Assembly (NCBI GenBank): GCA_027422505.1
Contig: JAPQWV010000005.1
Span: 18,022,001 to 18,086,000, forward strand
From: Craterostigma plantagineum
Lineage: Eukaryota; Streptophyta; Magnoliopsida; Lamiales; Linderniaceae
DNA length: 64,000 bases
Reading direction: 5' to 3'
Shown: piece by piece, positions 9,828-21,109 of the stretch
Layout: every line of letters begins with the position of its first letter
Position numbering within the stretch: position 1 is the stretch's first letter
The notes under the pieces: generated by a model
Told to the model about the DNA's origin: nothing
What the model saw: the letters and a program-made list of their open reading frames with translations, nothing else
Database searches by the model: none
Made by a program: the position numbers and the translations under genes

Positions 9828-11967
9828 TTAATCGACAAATGAATGCAGACCAAAACCTGACGACGCCGACGTTAAAGAAGGGCTCGGCGTAAAGGGATAT
9901 ATTCCTATAGGAGCCGTTGGGACTGAGTTGTTGATCGCCGATGGGCTCATAGGTGTAGCCGTTGGCACCGCGTTAACCGCTGGTGGGCTCATAGGCGGGC
10001 CCATTGGTTGACCCATCGGAGGCACGCCAGGTGGCGCGCTTGGGATTGCCGTTGTTGAGTTTATGGCCGGAGTTGTACTCGGCGCTGGCATCGGAGACTT
10101 CAAGGAATGTCAAGAAAAAAAAAATCATGTTAGGAAATAATATATAATTATATTGATCATGGTTTTGTATGTCACAATTCTAAACCCATTTGCACGAGTT
10201 TAGAATAGATAAACACACATTGTAAATCCACTAACCCTATTTTTGTATGTATATAACTATATCCTCCGATCACACTAGAATTTATTTTTGTTTTTAAATA
10301 AAAGTCGTTTCACAGTTTCAAAATATATCGATTATTTCCTATTTTAAACCTAATCTTAAATAGAATTTGTTAAATTAAAAAGAATAATGTAATCAATTAA
10401 GGGTATGATGGAGATCACTTTAGTTCTTAATATATGTGTAACTTCCTTAAACGGCTTGTTTACAAAATCGGACTAAGTGTAAACCTTAATAATTTGAAAG
10501 CTCCTAAATATAAAGCTACCTACCAAAAAAGCCCTAAGAAGGAATCAAAATATATTCATTCATTCATTCATTCACCTGCGTATTGGTGCTACTGCTCTTC
10601 GACAACCCAACTTTGTAAGTCGGGGTGAGATCGGGCTTAAAAAGCCCGAACGAACGTTCTGATGCGGGCCCGGGCTTTAAGTCTTCGTCGTAGAGCGCGA
10701 ACAGATAGGTGTCGACGGCCTTCCCGGGCATGAGGGGCGTCCCTACGTTCGACCTGAGGTGGTTTAACAAATTACCGTTATACCCCTTCGCATTTTCGAG
10801 GCTCGGGCCGACCTCGTTGGGATCTCCCCTGTAAGGCCAGCCCGTCTCGGCCACTACGATCTCAACGTCCTCAAATCCCATCGACTTTAGAGCAGAGTGC
10901 ACGGCATCCACCTAATAATAATATATATTCATGTGAGAAATAATAGAAGCTACTATAAATATGTGTTTTCTTCTTTAACCTGGGCATCGAACATGTTCAT
11001 GTACTTGATCCCGGTTCCCGGGTCGACCCGACCAGGGTTGGGCTGGAACAGGCAGAAGGCCAGGGTCTCGGGTCGCGGGTCGCTTTGGTATGCGAAGAAC
11101 GGGTACGGGTTGATCATGAGGGGCGACCCGTTTGAGCTGTGGAACTGCAGCAAAGCTTTCATTGTGTCTCCGTACCCGAAGGCACCCGAGGATGGCGGGT
11201 CGGATCGGGTCAGGACCGACATGGCGTGGACTGTTGAGACTTTAATTTTTCCGCCCAAGGAGGCTTTTGCAATAAACGAAAAGTTAAATTAGCTGAAAAT
11301 GATTGCTTTGTGACGTGTGAGATTAATTACTACCAGCGTTGAGGGCATTTTGGACATTCTGCATAGCGGGTAGGAGCTGTGACGCCAGGTTTGGGTCGGG
11401 TGACGTCACCACCTCGTTGCCCACCGACACGGCGATGATCTTGCTCGCCGGGTAATAAGCCATGACGTTGGAATTCACCCAATTTCCGGCGAAGTTTGGG
11501 TCGGCGGCGAGGGCGGGGATGTCGCCGTTGGCCGCTCCGATCACTATTCCGACGCCGGTGTTAGCCAGGGCCTTGATTATCGCCGGGTCGGCGCCGTACA
11601 GGCGAACTTTCTCGATTGTCGTCGACTGTAGAAGCTTAGCGGTGGCTTCCGGCGGAGGAAGGTTGTCGGCGACCAAGCCGTAGTTTACTCCGACGAAGGG
11701 CTGAGAATCTGAAACGCGTCAAGTTTACTTCAAAATTGTAGGTCGTATATGTCGTAATCCAAGAAATGGAGGAAAAATTCAAACGAAGAAATTAATTAAT
11801 CAAGAAAACCCAGAAAATTAATAAAATAAAATTCAAGAACAAGAAAACCCCAACTCACTTGTGCGAGGAACATAATAAAAGCATCCAAGTAAGAGCAGCA
11901 GAAGACTGTAATACAAGTGCATAAATGGCGCCATCGCCTTATGATGATGACTATTTGTAAAGTTCAT
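9828..11967 (-). CDS. Glucan endo-1,3-beta-glucosidase, GH17 family, 5 exons
   Basis: Secreted plant beta-1,3-glucanase that hydrolyses callose-type glucan in the cell wall or apoplast. Exons on the minus strand: 11967-11859, 11708-11334, 11263-10980, 10911-10576, 10097-9828, all joining in frame, 457 aa. The start is the first ATG; it gives a basic N-terminus and a leucine-rich signal peptide (six Leu, residues ~22-27). The mature part opens with VGVNYG as usual for GH17. The family acid/base Glu is in VSVGNEV and the nucleophile Glu in VAETGWPYRG. YLFALYDEDLKPGP and SFGLFKPD follow. The last exon encodes an 89-aa Pro/Ser/Thr/Ala-rich tail (PPGVPP, PMGPPMSPP) without a hydrophobic end, so no GPI signal or X8 (CBM43) cysteines are visible. 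No inactivating change seen. Confidence 0.92.
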
Positions 11968-12774
11968 ACACTGTATCAATATGAGGTTGAAGAAGATGAG
12001 GAATAGAAGTTTACTACGGCAAATTAAATAATGATTATTATTAAAATAAAACGGCTAGCTAGGTTCTTCAATGAGGTGGCGATAAAGCGTTTGAAAGTAG
12101 GATGTAAGCGTGGTGGGGTTGGCAAGTGTGGAATATATATAGATTCCTGGCGTTTGAATTAGGACGGATCATATGGAGTTTCAAACTTTTAAATTAATTC
12201 TGTTCATCAAAACAATTAGTGATAAATAAATGTTCACGAGATACCCAAAGTAATGTTAATGCAATTCCACCTTTCCATTAAGTTCAATTCGAAGTAAACT
12301 GAATTTAATTGTCGACAATCGGACAAACGTCGGACTTTCAACCTCCATCATAGGTACCAAGTCTCACGAAGAAAGTTTAATTTTTTTATAAGGTTGCGAG
12401 CTAACTCCATCTATTATCAATTAATTTAGAGTGGAACTAATTTATGAGTTTAGGCTTATTGGCTAAAAGTGATTTTTTTTTTTCATTCCCAAACATCTGA
12501 TATCATAGTCATTACTCATTATTCTAGAAGGAATACAATGTAGATAATGTGTATCCACGCTTGCAACGATATTTGTTTAGTAGAGCGTATTGGTTGTGTT
12601 TTGGTCGGTCCAAATGCATAGCAGTAAAATCTAGAGTTGAGATGAAACCATGTGGTGCAGATAATTATCATCTTATTTTATAGTACAATAGCACCAATTC
12701 TTTTTGAAGTATTATATGTACACGAGGAAAAGTTTATAAATAGCAGGCAAGTGTGTTTTAGAGTTTCCGTGACT
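11968..12774. other. GH17 promoter region and intergenic DNA
   Basis: Apart from the TATA candidate no feature is recognised. Confidence 0.5.
12133..12142 (-). promoter_or_regulatory. TATA box candidate of the GH17 gene
   Basis: On the minus strand CTATATATATTC lies about 166-175 bp before the ATG at 11967, a plausible core promoter position given a 5' UTR of ~135 bp. Confidence 0.5.
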
Positions 12775-12851
12775 GGTATTTTTAATTAAATAATTAAAAA
12801 AAACTAATCATTAACAAAATAAACATGAAGTAGAAAGTATTAATAAAATAG
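12775..12851 (+). repeat. Left terminal inverted repeat of the MULE
   Basis: It pairs with 16258-16336 in inverted orientation; AT-rich. Confidence 0.75.
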
Positions 12852-12860
12852 AGAGCTTCG

Positions 12861-12990
12861 TCTTCCCAGATGACGAATTAAGTAACTCGTATTACGAGTA
12901 TACGAGTTAGTCATCCGCGCTGGCGAGCGTGTGACGTGGAGTAACTCGTACTCCCTGGATACGAGTTACTTAATTCGTCATCTGGGAAGA
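12861..12990. repeat. Perfect 31-bp inverted repeat around a 68-bp loop
   Basis: 12861-12891 (TCTTCCCAGATGACG...) is the exact reverse complement of 12960-12990. The arms end in GTAACTCGTA, the word that recurs at the element's other end. Confidence 0.9.
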
Positions 12991-13009
12991 TAAATTAGAT
13001 CTGTTTTTA

Positions 13010-13440
13010 AAAAACCCTACGGCACAGACGACGAAGAGACAAAGACGAAGACGACGACGAGCCAAAGACGGCGACGACGAAGACGAAGATGACCGACGAC
13101 GAAGACGACGTCCTCCGTCCCTGCCTGCACGCCGCCGCCCATTTGAGCGCGACCCGCCGCTTGCCCGCGCGTCGCCGCGACCCCCCACCGCAGCCACCTC
13201 TGCCCACCGCCCTGCGACCCGCTGCCGCCGCTGCCTGCGCGCCGCCACCAACCCACCCCCTCACCCAGCACGTAGACGTCCTCCATCGCGCCCCCCGCAC
13301 GTAGACGTCCTCTACCGCGCCCCCCGCACGTCGATGTCCTCCGCCGCGACCCCCCGCAAACCGCCGCCGCCTCTGCCCGCCGGCCCGTGACCCGCCGCCG
13401 CCGCCTCTGCCCGCCGCCTCGCGACGACTACGGTTAGCGA
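13010..13440. repeat. GC-rich low-complexity CGA/CCG tract
   Basis: Runs of GACGACGAAGACGA then CGCCGCCGCC-type sequence keep several frames open on both strands by composition alone. It may include the 5' leader of the PMD gene; no domain can be read. Confidence 0.7.
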
Positions 13441-13539
13441 CCCCGTTTATATCCGAAATATGCCCGTTGTGTTAATTTCATCATTATCAATTGCTATTTT
13501 TATTGTTGATTTGTTTGTTTTCGTTTTTTTAACTGTAGA

Positions 13540-14955
13540 ATGAATTTGAATTCATCTTATGGGCCTTTTGATAGTTCGGTGTTGACGATGCAGTCGAATC
13601 ACTGCAGTACGGATTTGTTGTTAGATGAGACAGCGATAGATAGAACAATTAGGGTTAGGGCATTAGAGAATGTAGTGTGGGGTACTAGAGAAGCACCGAA
13701 TATCTTACACGGTTGCTTATTAGGAAAGTTGAACGATATGGGTCTATATAGCGTCTACAGCTGTATGTCGCAGAGGGTTGACCCTCATTTGATTGCAGCA
13801 TTGGTAGAGCGTTGGAGGAAGGAGACCCATACGTTTCATTTTTTTGTTGGGGAGGCGACTGTTACCTTACAAGACGTAGTATCTTGTGGGGGTTGCCTGT
13901 AGATGGTAGTTGTGTCTCCGGTGTGATCTATTCGATGACGGTCACACAGTGGATGGACGAATGCGAGCGGTTGCTAGGTTTTAGACCGCCTGCTGATAAA
14001 ATTAAGGGGTCATCGCTATCGATGAAGTCGTTAGCGAGTTGGTTGTTGGCCCATCCGATTTCGGATGATAGTGACGAAGAAGAGGTCGAGTGGTCAGCAC
14101 GGGGTTATGCGATGCTTCTCTTCGGTGCCGTGATGTTCCCCCATTGTAGCGCCAGCACCGTATCGTTGACGTACCTTCAGCTGTTGGAGGATATTGAGGA
14201 GGTGAGCACGTTTAGTTGGGGTAGTGCGGTGCTGGCATTTCTCTACAGAGAGCTTTGTTCGGCATGCGAGCCAAAAAAGCTAAATATAGGCGGATCCCTA
14301 CGGCTGTTGCAGGTAATTATATAGAAAATTTGATTAAATTTATAGATATTTTAAACATTTATTTATCACAAGGGATTTGTTTTAGGCATGGGCATATGTG
14401 AGGATTTTGCCATCAGCCAGTACAGGGTGTTAATCGTATCACGATGGAGCCCCGAACAGTCGACGGGATAGTCTTACCGGCCCCGCCACATGCTGCGAGG
14501 TATGGTCGTTCTTGCGAAAGTTGCGAAATTTTTTTTTTCATTCTTACATTTATAAGTATTGTGTAAATATTTGACAGGTAGAACTCATTCTTTGATTTTA
14601 CCACGTCGACGAATTCGAACGTACGCACCATCCGCGAGTGCATTGATCGCATGCAGCCGCATCAATTTGCATGGACTCCTACAACATGATGCTCCCGGAG
14701 ATTGCCGCTCTTCCTCTAGAGTGCTTACCGAGCGCTTGTCGATCGAGGTGTCCATTGATATTCTTCAATATCGTGGAGTTTCATTACCCCGAACGAGTTT
14801 CTGGCATATTGAATGGAACACCAAGCGTCGGCATCTCCAGAGAAACATTGCTGAATATCGTTGAATTTTCAACGGCCTCAACAAAAACTTCAAGACAATC
14901 GTTCTCCGAATCGGGATGTATGAAAAATTGTAAGTCGTTGTCGTTGGAGATTTGA
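13540..14955 (+). pseudogene. Plant mobile domain (PMD / MAIN-like) gene, frameshifted
   Basis: The frame from ATG 13540 reads the start of a plant mobile domain of the MAIN/MAIL type: TRVRALENVVWG-like opening, then RWRKETHTFHFFVGEATVTLQDV. A 1-nt loss near 13882 shifts into the frame LWGLPVDG...VTQWMDECERLLGFRPP...SLASWLLAHP...YAMLLFGAVMFPHCSAS...GSAVLAFLYRELC, which is the expected continuation. Exon-intron signals follow (donor 14313, acceptor 14385), then decayed pieces including PLIFFNIVEFHYPERV near 14753-14800. PMD genes occur as host genes (MAIN, MAIL1) and as passengers of plant DNA and LTR transposons. The surrounding MULE repeats indicate the latter. Stops and frameshift make it non-functional. 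Confidence 0.8.
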
Positions 14956-15225
14956 AGTAGCTGATGAAAGTGGCGCGAATGTTGAAAGTATTAATTTTTG
15001 GCAGAGACAGCCAACGAACAACGACTGCTATCAGCACCCGTAATTTCAAATAATAACGATATAAACTCGAAAAAATTGGTGTTGCGACGAATTCGCCTAT
15101 ACCCAATAGGGCGGATACTATATTTGACGGTAGAATCAGGGGATTAGATTATTTCGCCGCCGAAATATACTATGACTTGTACGCGGTTTGACACCATTGT
15201 TTCTGTTATGTTAGAAATGATTGGC

Positions 15226-15247
15226 GGGGGGGGGGGGGGGGGGGGGG
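15226..15247 (+). repeat. Run of 22 G next to nested hAT-like MITE
   Basis: An uninterrupted G22 tract ends at the left boundary of the MITE at 15248. A shorter AGGGGGGG tract lies at its right boundary, as expected if the MITE inserted in a G tract and copied 8 bp of it. Confidence 0.85.
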
Positions 15248-15791
15248 AGGGTTTGCAAACGAATCGAACTTTTTTGGTTCGATTCGCGATTCGATTCGAA
15301 ATTTTAAGATTCGAATTCGAATATTTAGAATACGAATCGAATAAGAATATTTTTTTTATTCGAGAAATATACAAATACGAATATGAAATCACAATATTCG
15401 ATTCGAAAATTAATCGAATTATTCGATTTGAATAATATAACATAAAATATAGTATAATTAATATATATTCACATATGATATATGATAACTCACTAAAACA
15501 CTTAAAAATAATATGTTATAATTCAATATATGTTTAAATATAATTTATTATAATTCAATATATATTTTAAATATAATATTGTTTATATTTTATTAAATAA
15601 AAAATGAAAGATGGCTTTGAATACAGATATTCGATATTCGATTCGAATATCCGAGAATATATTCCAATTCGAATAAGAATCGATTTTATGATTCGATTAA
15701 ATATTCGAGTATTCGTATTCGTATTCGATTGTCATCCGAATATGAATAGAATATTGCGGTATTCGACTCGATTCGATTCGTTTGCAACCCT
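15248..15791. mobile_element. hAT-like MITE nested in the MULE
   Basis: The ends are inverted repeats: left AGGGTTTGCAAACGAATCG, right reverse complement AGGGTTGCAAACGAATCG. The flanks (GGGGGGGG left, AGGGGGGG right) fit an 8-bp target duplication of hAT type. The interior is built of ATTCGAAT/TTCGATTCGAAT subterminal repeats in both orientations around an AT-rich core. No protein is encoded. Confidence 0.8.
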
Positions 15792-16002
15792 AGGGGGGGA
15801 TATATATTGAATCTTAATTCATAACCTGATGATACGAGTTATGTGAATTATCGCAATATTCACGTAACTCGTCACACGGAAGTATGAGTTACATGGAATA
15901 TTCCAATAATTCACATAACTCATACTCTAACAATACGAGTTACTTGCATTATGGCCGACACACTGCATGGCACGCTGCATGGCCATGCAGGTTGGTCGGG
16001 GC

Positions 16003-16250
16003 ACTAAGTAACTCGTAGTTCCAGAATACGAGTTACTACCTCGTATTCTAAGACGACGAGTTACTTCGCCATGTCAGACGGTCAGCGGCCAGCGGGCCAT
16101 TCGATAGTAACTCGTAACCTTAGAATACGAGTTACTAACTCGTATTATAAGGCGACGAGTTACTTCGCCATGTCACGGTCAGCCGGTCAACGGGCCACCT
16201 TAACTCGTATTCTCAGAATACGAGTTACTAACTCGTATTATGAGGTTACG
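16003..16250 (+). repeat. ~98-bp tandem repeat containing GTAACTCGTA palindromes
   Basis: About 2.5 units start near 16006, 16105 and 16201. Each unit has AACTCGTA...TACGAGTT palindromes followed by GACGAGTTACTTCGCCATGTC and a GC-rich GGTCAGCGG-type stretch. Related single palindromes continue left to about 15830. This is the subterminal repeat block of the MULE. Confidence 0.75.
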
Positions 16251-16257
16251 AAGTTTG

Positions 16258-16336
16258 CTATTTTATTAATGATTTTTAGTTCTTGTTTATTTTGTTAATG
16301 TTAGATATTTTTCTTAATTATTTAATTAAAAATACC
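16258..16336 (-). repeat. Right terminal inverted repeat of the MULE
   Basis: Inverted partner of 12775-12851. Confidence 0.75.
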
Positions 16337-17066
16337 TCATTTTGACACTATTAACCTCCACATTTGAAATTAACGACGAATACCAATTTAGGACTTTGAT
16401 TCTGTCGGTAAAGTACGTAGCTTTGGATCACGACGTTGTGTCGTAATAATATTTATTGGGTTCTATCAAACAATTAATATATACTTGGAAATAGATGGAT
16501 TCTCGGATATTTGCGACGCATATTTTACTCGACTTATTATACATAGAAATATGAGTATTAAAAAAAAAGGGATTACCAAGATTCGAAGACCAAGTTGTCA
16601 GCTTACCTAAGAAAATGAATGTATGTGATTACTTGGGTGTTAAGAATAAAAAAGTCGAGGAAAAAAGCATGGGTGGGTTGGGACCAAAAGCCAAAACAAC
16701 AAAGATAGAAAAACAACACAAAGTGCACGACTTTCTATACGATAATTATTAACATACTTACGCAAGGAGATGACGTGTCGATTGATGATGTGATTATTTC
16801 AAGAATCCCAATAATGCATCTAAACTTTGCGTCAAATATACTTGGGAGGATATTCGATGCATGTATTCCTGGAGTAATAAAACCCCACCTATTTTATTCT
16901 TGAAAGTGGAAAAAGTGGAAAACTTGTTTCTTAACACCTTAAATATTTAACAATCGATTCCACCATCATTTTACAATTAGGGTATGTGTTTTCTTAGATT
17001 AGACTAAATAAAACAATTAATAACCAATGTATTTCAGTATATATATTTTTTTCAACTCGAGATTAA
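16337..17066. other. Intergenic DNA, nothing recognised
   Basis: AT-rich sequence between the MULE and the first copia element; no gene or repeat family recognised. Confidence 0.5.
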
Positions 17067-17300
17067 TAAATAGTCCACTAAAATATCACGGTCTTGATTA
17101 TAAACAATCTCAACTATAATGAATGAGATTATTATGAATTATTATAAAAAAATCACAACGAATCATCATATTTGTTTTAATAAATAGTCCACTAAAATAT
17201 CACGGTCTTGATTATAAACAATCTCAACTATAATGAAAGAGATTATTATGAATTATTATAAATCATCACAATGAATCATCATATTTGTGTGATTAAATAT
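17067..17300 (+). repeat. 114-bp tandem duplication across the 5' LTR edge
   Basis: TAAATAGTCCACTAAAATAT occurs at 17067 and 17181. Each copy runs on through GAGATTATTATGAATTATTATAAA, so flanking DNA plus about the first 50 bp of the LTR are present twice. Confidence 0.85.
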
Positions 17301-17572
17301 GGATGTTTTTGGAATATTAATGACTCATGAGTTTATGATAAGATGAGGTGTATAAAGATTGTATTTTTGTATGAGTTGTATAGATGACTAAATTGTATTA
17401 TGGTGTATGATTTTAGTATAAATAGGTTATTGAGTTACATTGTAAAATACACCAAAGTATAGAAATTATATTATCTCCCTCTAAATTCTCTCTTTATATT
17501 ATTATCAAAATAATCATAATATAAATAAAATAATCTTAATATAATATAAATCATAATAAATATTTTATAACA
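17244..17572 (+). repeat. 5' LTR of copia element 1
   Basis: About 329 bp, ~90 percent like the 3' LTR by eye. Confidence 0.85.
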
Positions 17573-19213
17573 CTTATCAGCACGACCAGTCTCCGTCGTC
17601 AAGATCAACCTCCGCCGTAGAGATCAACCTCCGTCGAAGTTCTTCAACGAGTTTGGTCGAGGTACCGTATATTATTTTGTGCGTAACGTTGCCTTAACAG
17701 TGGTATATTATATGTGACTTATATGTTTTGATGATATGGCGATGTAAGTGAAAGATCAACTACGACGCATAAACATATTATTTTGTTGTATCATATATGT
17801 TATTATTTTCGTGGTTTATGGATTTTCTTATTACTTTTTACTACTTATAAAACTTATATGATCAAAGTATAACGAAACGCATTGCGTGAGTGGTTTCGCG
17901 GATTATCATCACTGCATGTGAGGTCCAGATGTGAAAATATTTTTGACAAGTTTTAACAAAAAAATATTAAAATAATTTTTATTTATGTTTTTGAATATAT
18001 TTTGTTATATTTTGATTTTGCAAATTAACTTAGAAAGATGGATCTTCTGCTCCGAACTTTGTTTGCGGTGATCGTTACCGCTATGTGGATAGTATTTTTA
18101 CGAATTTTTCCAAAATATTACTCTCTCCGTCCCGCTAATTTTATCACACTTTTCCATTTCGGGCGTCCCAATAATTTTATCACCTTTCCTTATTTAGCAA
18201 AAAAAACTATCACAAACAATCAATATAATAATATTAAATATTCTTAAAAGACGTGCCAAAATATACACTTTTTTACCTTTTTATTGTATTATATTATTAT
18301 AATAATACCACCTTAATTTGCGTGCCCAACAATTTATGTGATAAAGTTGCCGGGATGGAGGGAGTATTATTTTTAATTTTCCGTAATAAAAAGTAATTTT
18401 TTAATATTACTATTAATCAAAAATATATTTTATTTTGAAGGATGTCGCTCTGTCTGTTTGAACTGTTGCTTATGTTTATTATTACGGGGCACTTATTTGG
18501 ATGTGGATAATATTTTTCATAAGAATTCTTTCAAAAGAAGATATTATAGAAGATAATAATAAGGATATTAAAGAAGATTAGTTACAATTTTTCTTTGAAT
18601 ATTGTGTTATGTTTCATGATATTATATGCCAAATTTAGTTTGATGAATTTGTTGTTTTCGATAATTTTGATATGTTAGCTTGAAACTTGAATACACATAA
18701 AAATAAACGGTTAATTATGGTCAATATTTTGATTGAACGATTGTGCGACATTTTCCGAAGTAAACGTACGACATTCAAAGTGAATGTATCCGCAAATAAT
18801 ACAAATGGTTGTATATGTTTATCGTTGTGAATATCAAAAGATTTCCCCCAAAGCGGAAATGTGATAAATATGCGCAAATGAATTGCTGAGCAAAGACTGT
18901 TATCGAAAATAATATTATCGTCGTGATTATGAAATCTTTATTCGCACCAAAGATCCCGTTGATCTTTATAATTCAAGGTGAAGAAAGTTTGAAACAAGAC
19001 GTTGCTCAAAATTGCGATATTCAAGATCGGTGTCGGGAGCTGATATTTATCAAACGTTCATTCGAATATTATGGAAGTCATTGATCCATCGGGATGAAGT
19101 TTTATATATGCAAATATATTATATTTATTATTTTATCTATACTAATATTTGTATGTTTTATTCTCAATGCATACATTTTAATTGTGTTGCTTTATTCATG
19201 ATATAATATTTTA
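17573..19213 (+). other. Leader and unrecognisable gag region of copia element 1
   Basis: No gag domain or zinc knuckle can be read here, unlike the same place in element 2. The region also holds the Stowaway MITE at 18121-18364. Confidence 0.5.
18121..18364. mobile_element. Stowaway-like MITE
   Basis: It opens CTCTCTCCGTCCCG and closes CGGGATGGAGGGAG, the Stowaway (Tc1/mariner) terminal inverted repeat. It is flanked on both sides by the dinucleotide TA. About 244 bp, non-coding, inserted inside copia element 1. Confidence 0.9.
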
Positions 19214-19236
19214 TATTTGTTAAGGATATTCATACA

Positions 19237-20414
19237 ATGGATACGAGCATGTGCAATGGAGAATTATGTCTTGCAGACTGCGCAACGACTCATACGATTC
19301 TAAGAAATAAAAAATATTTTGATTATCTTGAAATTAAAGGAGAAAGTGTTATTACTATATCGGGTAGTACAAATATAATTGAAGGCTCTGGAATAGGTAG
19401 CGTTTATTGCCCAAAGGGACAAGGCTGATAAATGAAAATGCCTTATATTCTCCTGAGTCTCAAAGAAATTTGCTAAGCTTTAAAGCTATTCAAAATAACG
19501 GATATCATATTAAGACAGCAGAAAAGGGTGACTTTGAATATTTGCACATGACAAAGGCAATTTCGAATGATAAAAGAATCGTGGAAATATTACCTTCATT
19601 TGACTCTGGGTTATATTATACATATATGAGAACAATTGAATCATATGCTATCGTAAACCAGAAGTTTACCGATGATAGTACATTTAATGTTTGATGCGAA
19701 GAATAATTGACAATTCACATAGAATCATATGCTATCCCGGTTCAAGTATGATGCGAAGAATAATTGACAATTCACATAGACATGTGATAAAGAACCAGGG
19801 GATTCTTCAATCTAATGAATTATCTTGTGCTGCTTGCTCTAAAGGGAAGTTAATTATTCGGCCATCACCAATGAAAGTAAAGAATGAATCTTTTATATTT
19901 TTAGAGCGTATACATGACGATATTTGTGGGCCGATATACCCATCATGTGGACCATTTAATATTTTATGGTACTAATTGATGCGCCAAGTAGATGGTCTCA
20001 TGTATGTTTATTATCTACGAGAAACGTGGCATTTGCGAGATTACTTGCTCAGTTGATTCGTTTAAGAGCACATTTTTCAGATTATACGATAAAGAAAATA
20101 CACCTTGTAATACTGGTGAATTTAAGTCCAAGGCATTTAATGATTATTGTATGTCTATTGGAACTGATGTTGAGCATCCCGTGCCACATGTTCACACGCA
20201 AAATGGTCTTGCAGAATCATTGATTAAACGCCTGCATTTAATTGCAAGACCATTATTAATGAACTCGAATCTTCCCTCGTCGTGTTGGGGACATGCAATA
20301 CTACATGCAGCAGCGCTAATTCACATCAGGCCAACAAGTTATCATGATATCGCTCCGTTGCAAAAGGTTTCTGGTCAAGAACCAGATATTTCCCATCTAA
20401 GAAGTTTTGGATGA
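19237..20414 (+). pseudogene. copia 1 protease and integrase remnant
   Basis: It reads the protease-side block CLADCATTHTIL (element 2 has VDSATTHTIP), the pre-integrase block ALYSPESQRNLLSFK, and integrase pieces LSCAACSKGKLI, WSHVCLLSTRNVAFARLLAQL and HVHTQNGLAESLIKRL. These lie in at least four frames. The catalytic DN of the middle integrase Asp is lost to a shift (element 2 keeps RLDNAGEF). A ~60-bp direct duplication sits at about 19690-19780. Confidence 0.85.
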
Positions 20415-21109
20415 AGTATGTTCCAATTGCGCCACCACAACGTACAAAGATGGGACTTCAAAGGAGGTTGGGAATATATGTCGGATTTGAATCTCCATAG
20501 ATTGTAAGATATTTAGAATTTAACCGGAGATTTATTCACGGCCAGATTTGTCGACTGTCACTTCGATGAAACAAGTTTTCCGACATTAGGGGAGAAAAGA
20601 AACAGCTGGAAAGAAATATTACTTGAAATGAATTATCGCTGAATCATTATGATCCTCGAACGAATGAATGTGTTAGAAGTTCAGAAGATAATTCATTTAG
20701 AAAACTTAGAGAACAAATTGCCAGACAGCTTTACTGACCTAAAGAGAGTAACTAAGTCACATATTTCAGCTGTTAATGCTCCTGGAAAAATTGGTATTCC
20801 TGCAGAACAAACACGACATGATATTGAGCCTAAACCACAACTAAAGCGTGGTAGGCCCTCAGGTTCCAAAGATAAAAATCCGAGGAAAAGAAAATGAGCA
20901 AATAATAAGAATGATTCAATCGAGATTTATCGACTAGAGAAGAGTTGATGGGCTTAAATGATGACAAGAATAAAACTCAGGTACCTGAAGAAATTGAAAA
21001 TAATGATAACGAATAGATCTCGATCAATTACGCCCAGAATGGAATTAGATGGAACTGAGATGAAGTCAACATTGACGATAAATTCTCATTCAACGTAGCG
21101 CTACATGAA

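Larger units (their letters stand above)
12775..16336 (+). mobile_element. Mutator-like element with captured or resident plant-mobile-domain gene
   Basis: The left 77 bp (12775-12851) and the reverse complement of the right 79 bp (16258-16336) align along their whole length, starting GGTATTTTTAATTAAATAATT and ending ATTAATAAAATAG, with roughly 85 percent identity by eye. Such long terminal inverted repeats are typical of MULEs. A 9-bp target duplication is not evident. Inside are subterminal palindromic GTAACTCGTA repeats at both ends, a broken PMD gene, and a nested hAT-like MITE. No MULE transposase (mudrA) is seen, so it is non-autonomous. Confidence 0.75.

Noticed and set aside
10564..10911. 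GH17 gene ending at the stop at 10564
   Set aside because: CAG-GTGAAT at 10576/10575 is a good donor and a phase-0 proline-rich exon follows at 10097, so a spliced fifth exon is preferred. The short form remains possible.
13007..13304. Several Arg/Gly/Ser-rich open frames
   Set aside because: They arise from GC-rich low-complexity DNA; codons are open on both strands and no domain is visible.
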